A stretch of DNA of 6,669 nt from Clostridia bacterium (GCA_017455945.1 JAFTLM010000370.1:1-6669), one strand, 5' to 3'; counted from the stretch's first letter, positions 1 to 6,363 are shown. Notes: a model not told the origin generated them from the letters alone. Translations and numbers: made by a program.

Positions 1-639
1 ACCGTACTTTTTGCTTATATCCTCTTTCACTTCGGCAAAACCGAATGGGTCAAGGTATTCAAGACTGAGGTTTTCAAGCTCCTGTTTTATCTTCTGCATA
101 CCGAGACGGTGAGCCAAAGGTGCATACACCTGCATTGTCTCCAGTGCCGTTACTCGGCGTTTTGCATCGGGTTTAACCCCGAGAGTACGCATATTATGAA
201 GTCGGTCGCAGAGTTTAATAAAGATAACCCTTATATCCTTGGACATTGCCAACAGCATTTTTCTTATGCTTTCGATATGGGCTTCTTCCTTATCCTCTAT
301 TTTCATCATAACTATTTTGGTAAGTCCGTCAACAAGCATTGCCACATCTGCACCAAAACGTTTTTTTATGGTGTCGAGGTCGGTTTTTGTTCCGCAATCC
401 TCAACCGTATCGTGCAAAAGAGCCGCACATATTGAATCGGTATCAAGCCCAAGCTCGGCAACCGTTTCGGCAACCGCTATCGGGTGCGATATATAAGGGT
501 CTCCGCTGACACGAAATTGACCTTCGTGCAAGCCTTTCGCATACTCATAACAGCCTATTATTTTCTCTATATCGTAGCGTTCTTCGTTTTTTGAAAGTAT
601 TTCGAGAAGTTTTTTCACTTCTCCGGCATTTTGTATCAT
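1..639 (-). CDS. relA: Bifunctional (p)ppGpp synthetase/hydrolase Rel (RelA/SpoT family), N-terminal part, truncated by the window edge
   Basis: The 213 codons in the window are the N-terminal HD hydrolase domain of a long RelA/SpoT homologue, which makes and degrades the stringent-response alarmone (p)ppGpp in the cytoplasm. The frame stays open to base 1, so the synthetase, TGS and regulatory domains lie outside. Residues matching the known metal and nucleotide ligands of the hydrolase are all present: R43, H52 in YISHP (49-53), HDTVED (76-81), and D145/N149 in CDRLHNMRT (144-152). The domain continues into VYAPLAHRLGM (171-181) and LEYLDPFGF (193-201), typical of the link to the synthetase domain. 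The intact HD motif argues for active hydrolysis, as in Firmicutes Rel, and not for a RelA with a dead HD domain. The ATG at 639 is preceded by AGGAGG (646-651) with a 6-nt spacer. It is the last visible gene of the operon, 20 nt after the recJ stop. Synthetase activity cannot be judged here. Confidence 0.95.
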   Translation of the reverse strand, partial: MIQNAGEVKKLLEILSKNEERYDIEKIIGCYEYAKGLHEGQFRVSGDPYISHPIAVAETVAELGLDTDSICAALLHDTVEDCGTKTDLDTIKKRFGADVAMLVDGLTKIVMMKIEDKEEAHIESIRKMLLAMSKDIRVIFIKLCDRLHNMRTLGVKPDAKRRVTALETMQVYAPLAHRLGMQKIKQELENLSLEYLDPFGFAEVKEDISKKYG

Positions 640-659
640 ATACTTCCTCCTCTCCGAGG

Positions 660-1247
660 TTATTTCTGCCGTGCTTTAAGTTTGGTAAGCAAGACCGATT
701 TTTCAAGGTCAACCTTTTCCGACACGTTATTTACCGTATACTCTATTAAACCATTGCCATCACGCTTTATATTACACAGACCCATTTCGTCAAGTATATC
801 AAGGATAACGAACAGTTTAATCTGATTTATTTTTTCTCCCACCGCGGATTTAAGGCGGGATTCGGAAACACACGTACTTTTTTCCGAAAGCAACACTCTG
901 TAAACGATAGCAAAATCATTCCTGTCGGGCACCACACTCTCGTCCTTCGAAAAGTCTGCACCGTTAATTATATCTATGTAGCGTTGATTTGCCTCTTCTT
1001 CTTTTACCCTTATGCTTTCGGCACGTCTTATGTCGCGGATTACAAGCTGTACACTTCGATAATTGTTATACTCGTTTATATCGAGGTTAAACATAATATC
1101 AATCTTTTCTCCTCTTGTGTAATTAAACACCTCATAGTCTGCACCGAACATTATGGCGTTAAAAACGGCACCGTCCTTTTCAAAAACAAACTTAACGTGC
1201 TTTCCGCCCTTAAGTGCGGTGTTTTTAACCACTCTCACGTCATTCAT
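660..1247 (-). CDS. recJ: RecJ C-terminal fragment (OB-fold plus RecJ C-terminal domain), separated by a frameshift
   Basis: These 195 codons encode the rest of RecJ. Residues about 1-80 form the OB-fold, with the characteristic run DIMFNLDINEYNNYRSVQL (50-68) and VIRDIR (69-74) of Firmicutes RecJ. Residues about 106-175 (VPDRNDFAIVYRVL, then ILDEMGLCNI at 151-160) match the helical, winged-helix-like C-terminal extension of long RecJ proteins. The frame is open upstream of the ATG back to about 1283, and the codons between 1274 and 1248 read AENPTPLFY. That is the conserved RecJ junction after LEPFG, so this is not an independent gene. The ATG at 1247 overlaps the stop of the preceding fragment as ATGA, which could allow coupled reinitiation, but no Shine-Dalgarno sequence precedes it. 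It may be translated poorly or not at all, or the break may be a sequencing error. Its stop lies 20 nt before the relA start. Confidence 0.85.
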   Translation of the reverse strand: MNDVRVVKNTALKGGKHVKFVFEKDGAVFNAIMFGADYEVFNYTRGEKIDIMFNLDINEYNNYRSVQLVIRDIRRAESIRVKEEEANQRYIDIINGADFSKDESVVPDRNDFAIVYRVLLSEKSTCVSESRLKSAVGEKINQIKLFVILDILDEMGLCNIKRDGNGLIEYTVNNVSEKVDLEKSVLLTKLKARQK

Positions 1248-2782
1248 ATAAAACAGGGGCGTGGGATTCTCGGCACAAACGGCTCAAGGAGGGCAATATC
1301 CTCGGCACATTTCATATTTACATCGGATGCCTCAAGCTGGCAGTCCGCCTCAATCGTAACAACCCACATACCCTCGGTTTCTATACTTCTTACGTATTCG
1401 TTTACAGACCGTCTGAAATCGTCTACGTCTGCACGTGTAATAGACAAACCTGCCGCAAGCTCGTGACCTCCGAACTTGACCAGATATTCACCTGCGTGGC
1501 TTAACGCCTCCACAAGATTCACACCGCAGGCACTTCTGCCCGAGCCTCTTCCCACGTCAAATCCACTTCCGCTGTTTTCTTCGTCGTCAAAGGTTATAAG
1601 AATCGACGGAAGCCCGTACCTTTCGACCACCTTGGATGCCACTATACCTATAACTCCCGGGTGCCACGTATCTCCGCTTACGACTATAACTCTGTCTTTT
1701 TCAAAGTCGTGAGTCTTTTCAACGGCACTGAACACCTCTTCGAGAATTCTTTGTTCTTCATCCTGGCGGCTTTTATTGTATTCGCCAAGCAACTCGGCAA
1801 GAGATTCGGCGGTTTCGTATTCATCCTCTTCAGACAGCAACAAAAGCTCAACCGAACTTGATGCACGGGCTATTCTTCCCGAAGCGTTCAATCTCGGTGC
1901 TATATTGAAGCTTATGGTCGAAGAGTTGCATTTTTCTATAGGTATTCCGGCTTGCTCAAACAGTGCCTTTATTCCCGGACGCGGATTGCGTCTGATTTTC
2001 ATCAATCCGAAATGAATTATGTTTCTGTTTTCGTCAAGCACCGGCATAACGTCGGCTATAGTTCCCAGCGTGGCAAGGTCGGAATATTTTTCATACACGT
2101 TTCTTATTGCAAGATTTCTGTCCCCCGTAAAAGTCATTTCAAGTGCGGTAACCAGCTTGAAGGCTACTCCCACTCCCGCCAAGTCGCAAAAAGGATATTC
2201 CGAATCCTTTCGGTGCGGATTGACAACGGCACAGGCATTGGGAAGGACCTCTCGGCATTCATGGTGGTCTGTGAGGACCACGTCTATTCCAAGCTCACGT
2301 GCACGGTCGATTTCCGCCACTGCGGTAATACCGGTATCTACGGTTATTATAAGGCTTACTCCTTTTTCCGCCAGATTTTCTATTACCGACGAGCTCATTC
2401 CGTAGCCCTCGGCAAATCTGTCCGGGATATAATATCCCAGCTTCATATCGGAATCAAGCTGTTCAAGATACAAAAACAGCAACGACGTTGCCGACACTCC
2501 GTCCACATCGTAGTCACCGTATATCGCCACGTTTTCACCGTTCTCCACAGCCTTGACAATGCGGTCAACAGCCTTTTGCATATCGGGCAATCTGAACGGG
2601 TCGTAAATACTAAGTCCGTTTTTCTGAATAAAATCCTCTGCTGCTTCAACCGTACGGCAACCTCTGCGATACAGCATTTTTGCACAGGCGGAGGAAACAC
2701 CGACAGATTGACACATTGCATTTATGCACTCAAGAAACTCAGCGTTTTCGCCAAGATTCGCAACACTCCATTTTTTCATCAT
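1244..2782 (-). CDS. recJ: Single-stranded-DNA-specific 5'-3' exonuclease RecJ, DHH/DHHA1 core (frame interrupted near 1275)
   Basis: RecJ degrades single-stranded DNA 5' to 3' in recombinational and mismatch repair, using two metal ions. The 512-residue frame contains the full catalytic core. The DHH-domain motifs are DYDVDG (90-95), VDTG (148-151), TDHH (171-174), TIADVMP (241-247) and APRLNASGR (295-303). The DHHA1-domain motifs are GDTWHPGVIGIVASKV (370-385), GSGRS (413-417) and GGHELAAG (438-445). All expected catalytic residues are visible. The frame ends with LLEPF followed by ten aberrant residues and a stop, whereas RecJ normally continues LEPFGxxNPxPxF. That continuation is in the next frame, so one base is missing at about 1275-1276. 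Restoring it gives 707 residues, ending at 660. The ATG at 2782 overlaps the preceding gene's stop (ATGA). The adjacent ATG at 2779 has a better-spaced weak ribosome site (AAGGTGA) and may be the real start. The core may still fold alone, but without its OB domain. Confidence 0.93.
   Translation of the reverse strand: MMKKWSVANLGENAEFLECINAMCQSVGVSSACAKMLYRRGCRTVEAAEDFIQKNGLSIYDPFRLPDMQKAVDRIVKAVENGENVAIYGDYDVDGVSATSLLFLYLEQLDSDMKLGYYIPDRFAEGYGMSSSVIENLAEKGVSLIITVDTGITAVAEIDRARELGIDVVLTDHHECREVLPNACAVVNPHRKDSEYPFCDLAGVGVAFKLVTALEMTFTGDRNLAIRNVYEKYSDLATLGTIADVMPVLDENRNIIHFGLMKIRRNPRPGIKALFEQAGIPIEKCNSSTISFNIAPRLNASGRIARASSSVELLLLSEEDEYETAESLAELLGEYNKSRQDEEQRILEEVFSAVEKTHDFEKDRVIVVSGDTWHPGVIGIVASKVVERYGLPSILITFDDEENSGSGFDVGRGSGRSACGVNLVEALSHAGEYLVKFGGHELAAGLSITRADVDDFRRSVNEYVRSIETEGMWVVTIEADCQLEASDVNMKCAEDIALLEPFVPRIPRPCFI
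1271..1283 (-). other. recJ: Frameshift site in recJ (one base apparently missing)
   Basis: Read on the minus strand, the upstream frame gives CTT GAG CCG TTT (LEPF) and the downstream frame begins GCC GAG AAT CCC ACG CCC (AENPTP). Only two bases, GT (1276-1275), lie between the last correct upstream codon and the first correct downstream codon. One added base, for example G to give GGT, restores LEPFGAENPTPLFYMNDV. The site has no long homopolymer and no canonical X-XXY-YYZ slippery heptamer. A programmed shift is therefore unlikely, and a mutation or consensus error is more likely. Confidence 0.85.
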
Positions 2783-3219
2783 TCACCTTCGTTTTCTATA
2801 ACTCTTACAATTTCAACGTCACATCTTTTTTTATTGACAAAGCCGGAATACAATCCCACCCCGACAAATGTCAACAAAAATCCCACAATCATACTTACGT
2901 AGCTATAGGTTTCGTTTTCCCACAAGGAATCGGCAAGAAAGAACGCAGCTATGGCTATAACTACGGGAAGCAAAAAAACGATTGCCGAATAGAACAGCAC
3001 TCTTCCCGAGGACGAGGTTATCTCCACCGCATCTCCGACTTTTGCCCCCACGCGGTTTGACGCCTTGGCATTAAATTTGCGGTTTCCGCCCGTCAGGGAG
3101 CATATGCTGCACCCCTCTCCTGTTTCATTTTTATGACAGCCGTCACACGCTGATTTCCTTTCCACCTCTACAACGGCAACATCCCCGTCTGTGCTTATAA
3201 CCTTTGCTTTTGTAAGCAT
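2779..3219 (-). CDS. RseC/MucC-family (SoxR-reducing system type) inner-membrane protein
   Basis: A 146-residue membrane protein with the architecture of the RseC/MucC family (PF04246). It has a short soluble N-terminal part (1-72) carrying two cysteine pairs, CDGC (25-28) and CSIC (37-40), followed by two hydrophobic segments (about 74-96 and 105-127) and a short charged tail. In Proteobacteria, RseC affects sigma-E control and reduction of SoxR together with the Rsx/Rnf electron-transfer complex. In Firmicutes its role is not defined, and the paired cysteines suggest metal or Fe-S binding or thiol redox chemistry. The start at 3219 is chosen because GGAGG (3224-3228) sits 4 nt upstream. An in-frame TTG at 3234 would add five residues encoded by the ribosome site itself and is rejected. 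It begins 11 nt after the stop of the FAD-dependent dehydrogenase gene and overlaps recJ by 4 bp. No rnf/rsx genes are in the window. The family call is good and the function is inferred. Confidence 0.8.
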   Translation of the reverse strand: MLTKAKVISTDGDVAVVEVERKSACDGCHKNETGEGCSICSLTGGNRKFNAKASNRVGAKVGDAVEITSSSGRVLFYSAIVFLLPVVIAIAAFFLADSLWENETYSYVSMIVGFLLTFVGVGLYSGFVNKKRCDVEIVRVIENEGE

Positions 3220-3223
3220 ATTT

Positions 3224-3228
3224 CCTCC
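3224..3228 (-). promoter_or_regulatory. Ribosome binding site (GGAGG) fixing the rseC-like start
   Basis: GGAGG lies 4 nt before the ATG at 3219 and inside the extension that a TTG start at 3234 would create. This decides the start in favour of 3219. Confidence 0.8.
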
Positions 3229-3230
3229 GT

Positions 3231-4850
3231 TCAAACTTGTTTTGGTGCGAATCGCTCCATTATTTTCAGGGCAACTTTTATTCCGTCAACGGCAGCACTG
3301 GTAATTCCGCCCGCATATCCCGCACCTTCTCCCGCAGGGTATATTTTATCGTTACCCACCGCGGTCATCTCTTGGTTTCTCTTTATGGTCAGCGGTGCCG
3401 AAGTTCTGGTTTCCACTGCGGTAAGCACTGCGTCGTGAACCGAAAAGCCCGACAGCTTTTTGTTAAAATCAACAAATCCGCACCTCAGATTTTCCGTCAC
3501 GAATTTTGGGAAAACCCGACTTATGTCAGAGGTTTTACAGTTGCCGTTCATATAAGTGGGAAGTACCCTTTGCGGTTCGTTTACACATTTTCCCGCAAGA
3601 AAATCTCCCATTGTCTGGCAAGGTGCCGTATAGTCTCCGCCGCCAAGTGAGAAAGCTTTTCTTTCCAGTGTTCTTTGAAATTCGATTGCCTCCCTCACGT
3701 CTCCCGAAAAGTCATTCGGTGATACGGAAACGGCAACTGCGGAATTGGCGTTCCTTCCGTCTCTGGCGTAGGAGCTCATTCCGTTTACCACCACTCCGCC
3801 TTCCTCGGACGCCGCCGCAACCACTTCGCCCCCCGGACACATACAAAAGGTATAAACGCCTCTGTCGCCCTTGGTATAAGAAAGATTATACTCTCCCTTA
3901 CCCAATTTCTCGTGCCCCGCAAAATCGCCGAACAGGGCTTTATCTATATCACTTTGAAGGTGCTCCACACGCACCCCCACGGAAAAGGGCTTAGGTGCTA
4001 TATCAAAGCCTTTTTCAAGAAGCATCTCATAGGTATCTCTGGCACTGTGCCCGACTGCAAGGACGCAAGTACCGCATTTGATATCACCGCAAGAGGTCTT
4101 TGCCACAAGCCCGCTTTCCTTTTCTTCAATGGCATCGAGCCTGCAATTATACACAAGCCGTCCACCAAGGAGTTCTATTTCCTTAAGTATATTGGAAACC
4201 ACCTTGCGAAGTATATCGGTTCCTATATGCGGCTTTGCCTTCACCAAAATATCCTCGGGCGCCCCGAACTCAAAGAACGTCTTAAGAACAAAATTGCAAT
4301 TTGAGTCATTGATACGTGTAACCAGCTTTCCGTCAGAAAAAGTCCCCGCACCGCCTGCTCCGAACTGGATATTAGTTGAAGTATTGAGAATTTTGGTTTT
4401 ATAGAATTTATCCGTCTCGCGAACTCTTTCTTCAACAGAACCGCCTCTGTCTATGATTACGGGATTATATCCGTTCTTCGCCAGCAAAAGGGCTGCAAAC
4501 ATACCGCAGGGTCCCATTCCCACAACAAGCGGAGGTGCGGAAAGAGGTTCTGTTCCGAATATAACATCGAGATTTTCCTCGTTTTTTACCTTCACCGAGT
4601 TTTTGGCAAGACACTTGCTGTCTGCCGACACGGGCTGTTCGGCAAACGCAACGACAGAACAAACCATACGTATATCCTGTCTTTTGCGTGCATCCACAGA
4701 CTTTTTATAAAGGCGAAAATGAAGCTGTGCAGGAGCAACTCCCACACGCTTCATTCTTCGCATGGCACAATCTATTATCTCGTCTTCATTACAGGTAAAC
4801 GGAAGCGAGATGTTTGATATGACAAATGATTTTGCACTTATTTTTCCCAT
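3231..4850 (-). CDS. NAD(P)/FAD-dependent dehydrogenase, COG2509 family (uncharacterised)
   Basis: A soluble flavoprotein of about 539 residues. In numbering from the ATG at 4850, the N-terminal ~100 residues form a small alpha/beta domain typical of this family. A Rossmann FAD-binding motif VVGMGPCGMFAALLLAKNG follows (109-127), then the acidic strand end VIID (131-134), the second dinucleotide-site motif LAVGHSARDTY (264-274), the family signature YTFCMCPGGEVV (333-344), NGMSSYARDGRNANSA (356-371), and the C-terminal FAD motif YPAGEGAGYAGGITSAAVDG (504-523). The order and spacing match the widespread 'uncharacterised FAD-dependent dehydrogenase' group, whose substrate is unknown. The cysteines of FCMC are a conserved feature of the group. 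A GTG at 4856 overlaps the upstream stop and would add two residues. The ATG at 4850 is preferred because GGGGTGA lies at usable distance, though the ribosome site is weak and translation is probably coupled to the upstream gene, whose stop is 2 nt away. The RseC-like gene downstream suggests a shared redox role, which is inference. Confidence 0.9.
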   Translation of the reverse strand: MGKISAKSFVISNISLPFTCNEDEIIDCAMRRMKRVGVAPAQLHFRLYKKSVDARKRQDIRMVCSVVAFAEQPVSADSKCLAKNSVKVKNEENLDVIFGTEPLSAPPLVVGMGPCGMFAALLLAKNGYNPVIIDRGGSVEERVRETDKFYKTKILNTSTNIQFGAGGAGTFSDGKLVTRINDSNCNFVLKTFFEFGAPEDILVKAKPHIGTDILRKVVSNILKEIELLGGRLVYNCRLDAIEEKESGLVAKTSCGDIKCGTCVLAVGHSARDTYEMLLEKGFDIAPKPFSVGVRVEHLQSDIDKALFGDFAGHEKLGKGEYNLSYTKGDRGVYTFCMCPGGEVVAAASEEGGVVVNGMSSYARDGRNANSAVAVSVSPNDFSGDVREAIEFQRTLERKAFSLGGGDYTAPCQTMGDFLAGKCVNEPQRVLPTYMNGNCKTSDISRVFPKFVTENLRCGFVDFNKKLSGFSVHDAVLTAVETRTSAPLTIKRNQEMTAVGNDKIYPAGEGAGYAGGITSAAVDGIKVALKIMERFAPKQV

Positions 4851-4852
4851 AT

Positions 4853-5152
4853 TCACCCCGGGTTATCCAAAGTGTCTGACCCGTCTCCACTTACATTATC
4901 GCTTTGAGCAGGAGGCAACAGTTCATTGCCTTCGTTTTTCACAGGTTCTTTGGGCTCCTTGATATTGGAAATAATAAGCCATATAACAAACGCAATAACA
5001 ACACAGACGATCATCGCGGCTATATTTTGCTTTTTGGCAGATTTTTCCGAATAGCCATCGTTTCCGTCTTCACCGTTTTCGGATACTGCCTTTATTTCAG
5101 ACGTATCGCGAAGTCTGAATTCCGCGGTATTTTGAAAATTATCCTTTTCCAC
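4853..5152 (-). CDS. Small single-pass membrane protein in the cdaR position, function unknown
   Basis: A 99-residue protein that I cannot assign to a characterised family. It has a polar, acidic N-terminal half (1-40) ending in SAKKQN, one hydrophobic segment IAAMIVCVVIAFVIWLIISN (44-63), then a Pro/Asp/Ser/Gly-rich, low-complexity tail (64-99). By the positive-inside rule the N-terminus should be cytoplasmic and the tail outside. In most Firmicutes the gene after cdaA is cdaR, which has an N-terminal transmembrane helix followed by extracytoplasmic YbbR repeats. The helix and the following NIKEPKEP resemble the first ~40 residues of CdaR, but no YbbR repeat follows. It may be a reduced or unrelated CdaA partner. 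The start is GTG at 5152, because AGGAGG (5160-5165) lies exactly 7 nt upstream. A GTG at 5170 overlapping the cdaA stop would place that ribosome site inside the gene. The stop lies 2 nt before the dehydrogenase ATG. Confidence 0.75.
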   Translation of the reverse strand: MEKDNFQNTAEFRLRDTSEIKAVSENGEDGNDGYSEKSAKKQNIAAMIVCVVIAFVIWLIISNIKEPKEPVKNEGNELLPPAQSDNVSGDGSDTLDNPG

Positions 5153-5159
5153 AGGTCTG

Positions 5160-5165
5160 CCTCCT
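5160..5165 (-). promoter_or_regulatory. Ribosome binding site (AGGAGG) fixing the GTG start of the small membrane protein
   Basis: A perfect AGGAGG lies 7 nt before GTG 5152-5150 and immediately after the cdaA stop. It supports the shorter 99-residue product over the longer reading from 5170. Confidence 0.8.
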
Positions 5166-5166
5166 A

Positions 5167-6018
5167 TCACTTATTTGAATTATCAGTCGGGGGGTCTTTT
5201 TTAACAGGTGCGGTTCCGAGCAGATTTCCAAGCTCCTGTTTAAGCGTCAATCTCTTGTAGTTACGCTTCAGAGTACCGTTTACCGCAAGCGAAACTATTC
5301 CCGTTTCCTCCGACACTACCACGACAACCGCATCGCTGACTTCGCTTATACCTATAGCCGCACGGTGTCTGGTGCCGAGAGACGCAGTTATCTCGTCGGT
5401 TGACGAAAGAGGGAGCATACAAGAAGCCGCATACACACGAAAATCTCTGATTATCACAGCTCCGTCGTGAAGCGGTGCCTTATTGAAAAATATATTGCCC
5501 AAAAGTCGGCGGGATATATGTGCGTTGAGCACCACTCCGGTTTTGGTAAAGTCTCCGAGTTTGGTTGAGCGTTCAAAAACTATAAGCGCACCTGTTTTTG
5601 AACGTGCCATTTCAAAAACAGCATCGCAAACAGAATCCAACACCTCGGTTACGTTTGCCTGCTCTCCCGAATCACCGCCAAGTCTCTTGATACCCGTTAT
5701 GGAAAGAGGTGTATTACCCATTTTCTCAAGAGCGGCACGAAGCTCGGGCTGAAACAGAATAATAACCGCAGTAAGTCCCACTTGGAAAAAGTTTTCAAAA
5801 ATAAAGGTTATCGCCTTCAGTCTGAGTATATAACTCAAGACAAGTATACTTACAACAACGCCCAATCCTATAAGAAGCTTACCCGCACGTCTGTCTCTTA
5901 TGAATTTGTAAACGTAATACAGCATCAACGACAGCAAGACGATATCAATGATATCGTTGATACCAATCGTTTTCAGTTGTTCCCAAACTTTATATCGCCA
6001 TACATCGTAAAGACTCAT
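5167..6018 (-). CDS. cdaA: Membrane-bound diadenylate cyclase CdaA (DacA)
   Basis: CdaA condenses two ATP molecules into the second messenger cyclic di-AMP, which controls potassium and osmolyte transport and cell-wall homeostasis. The predicted 283 residues are close to the usual ~275. The N-terminus has three transmembrane helices (about 21-40, 45-65 and 72-92), with FQPELRAALEKMG (89-101) linking to the cytoplasmic DisA_N/DAC domain (about 105-265). The catalytic motifs are intact: DGA (185-187, in PLHDGAVII) and RHR (217-219, in SLGTRHRAAIG). ALIVFER (144-150) and FFNKAPLHDGA (177-187) are also family hallmarks. The start at ATG 6018 is supported by GGAGG (6024-6028) 5 nt upstream. A GTG at 6084 would add 22 polar residues without a ribosome site and is rejected. 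It is the first gene of the operon, with its own promoter about 90 bp upstream. The usual downstream partners cdaR and glmM are not present. Confidence 0.95.
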   Translation of the reverse strand: MSLYDVWRYKVWEQLKTIGINDIIDIVLLSLMLYYVYKFIRDRRAGKLLIGLGVVVSILVLSYILRLKAITFIFENFFQVGLTAVIILFQPELRAALEKMGNTPLSITGIKRLGGDSGEQANVTEVLDSVCDAVFEMARSKTGALIVFERSTKLGDFTKTGVVLNAHISRRLLGNIFFNKAPLHDGAVIIRDFRVYAASCMLPLSSTDEITASLGTRHRAAIGISEVSDAVVVVVSEETGIVSLAVNGTLKRNYKRLTLKQELGNLLGTAPVKKDPPTDNSNK

Positions 6019-6023
6019 TTTAT

Positions 6024-6028
6024 CCTCC
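6024..6028 (-). promoter_or_regulatory. Ribosome binding site (GGAGG) fixing the cdaA start
   Basis: GGAGG lies 5 nt before ATG 6018-6016. It supports the 283-residue CdaA over an in-frame GTG start at 6084. Confidence 0.8.
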
Positions 6029-6113
6029 AGAAGCAATCTTTCTCGCCTTGACATCAGCAAGAATTCGACATCAAAACCATCCACACAACGCTGATATACA
6101 CCGTTGCAGAGTT

Positions 6114-6142
6114 ATTATATCATATAATCGGTAAAATTTCAA
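6114..6142 (-). promoter_or_regulatory. Sigma-A promoter of the cdaA operon
   Basis: On the minus strand, TTGAAA (6137-6142) and a perfect TATAAT (6114-6119) are separated by exactly 17 bp. The expected transcription start is near 6107, giving a leader of about 90 nt before the cdaA ATG. The sequence upstream of the -35 box (6143-6180) is A/T-tract rich, as in UP elements. It includes the 10-bp palindrome TTTTCGAAAA (6146-6155), which might be a regulator site. Confidence 0.8.
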
Positions 6143-6181
6143 ATATTTTCGAAAAAAATTTCAAGAAAAATGTTAATTTTT

Positions 6182-6197
6182 TTGGAACAGCTTCCAA
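6182..6197. repeat. Short inverted repeat TTGGAA-CAGC-TTCCAA in the divergent intergenic region
   Basis: Six-base arms are perfectly complementary around a 4-base centre. It lies 40 bp upstream of the cdaA -35 box and about 90 bp upstream of the rightward promoter. It is not followed by a T-tract on either strand, so it is not an intrinsic terminator. An operator is possible but unproven. Confidence 0.4.
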
Positions 6198-6286
6198 CCA
6201 ATGCTTAACACCCCTTTCGCTCAAGCCGGAATTGAGCAAAAAACTTCTCACTCAACACAAAACAGAATAAAAAGATAAAAAACGTA

Positions 6287-6315
6287 TTGATTTTAGATTC
6301 GTTTTGTGATATAAT
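6287..6315 (+). promoter_or_regulatory. Sigma-A promoter of the solute-binding lipoprotein gene
   Basis: TTGATT (6287-6292) and a perfect TATAAT (6310-6315) are spaced by 17 bp, with an upstream TGA (6307-6309) forming an extended -10 element. The expected start of transcription is near 6322, leaving a leader of about 49 nt before the ATG at 6371. Confidence 0.8.
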
Positions 6316-6357
6316 GAAAGGTAGTTAGATTTGGAACAGTGAATCAAGTACAGAAAT

Positions 6358-6363
6358 GGGAGG
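6358..6363 (+). promoter_or_regulatory. Ribosome binding site (GGGAGG) of the lipoprotein gene
   Basis: GGGAGG lies 7 nt before ATG 6371, which fixes the start of the truncated lipoprotein frame. Confidence 0.8.

Larger units (their letters stand above)
6181..6339. repeat. 10-bp direct repeat TTTGGAACAG (copies at 6181-6190 and 6330-6339)
   Basis: The two identical decamers are 149 bp apart. One overlaps the TTGGAA palindrome upstream of the rightward promoter. The other lies in the predicted 5' leader of the lipoprotein gene, just after the expected transcription start. The arrangement would suit a pair of operator half-sites flanking the promoter. Ten bases in A/T-rich sequence could also match by chance. 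Confidence 0.3.

Noticed and set aside
1271..1290. Programmed ribosomal frameshifting in recJ
   Set aside because: No X-XXY-YYZ heptamer is in frame at the junction, and I saw no obvious downstream stimulatory stem. RecJ is not known to use frameshifting.
984..1466. A 160-codon plus-strand open frame spanning the recJ break
   Set aside because: It is antisense to recJ on both sides of the frameshift, and has no ribosome site or recognisable domain.
1952..2902. A 316-codon plus-strand open frame
   Set aside because: It lies antisense across recJ and the end of the RseC-like gene. Its translation has no recognisable motif, and the minus-strand frames carry strong family motifs.
3506..3994. 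A 162-codon plus-strand open frame, Arg/Pro-rich
   Set aside because: It is antisense to the FAD-dependent dehydrogenase, and its Arg/Pro-rich composition is typical of a shadow frame.
6019..6084. Longer CdaA starting at GTG 6084
   Set aside because: There is no ribosome site before it, the extra 22 residues are polar and unlike CdaA, and a good GGAGG precedes the ATG at 6018.
6053..6095. ATCAGC/GCTGAT inverted repeat in the cdaA leader as a riboswitch stem
   Set aside because: The six-base arms are separated by about 31 nt, with no conserved aptamer motif recognisable. This is likely chance.
6123..6128. Plus-strand TATAAT as a second rightward promoter
   Set aside because: No -35 hexamer lies at 16-18 bp. 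The nearest TTGCAG (6104-6109) is only 13 bp away, and the sequence lies within the cdaA promoter spacer.
6219..6237. Hairpin GCTCAA-7 nt-TTGAGC as a possible terminator
   Set aside because: On the plus strand it is followed by A residues, not T, and on the minus strand the T-run precedes the stem. The 6-bp stem alone does not support a terminator.
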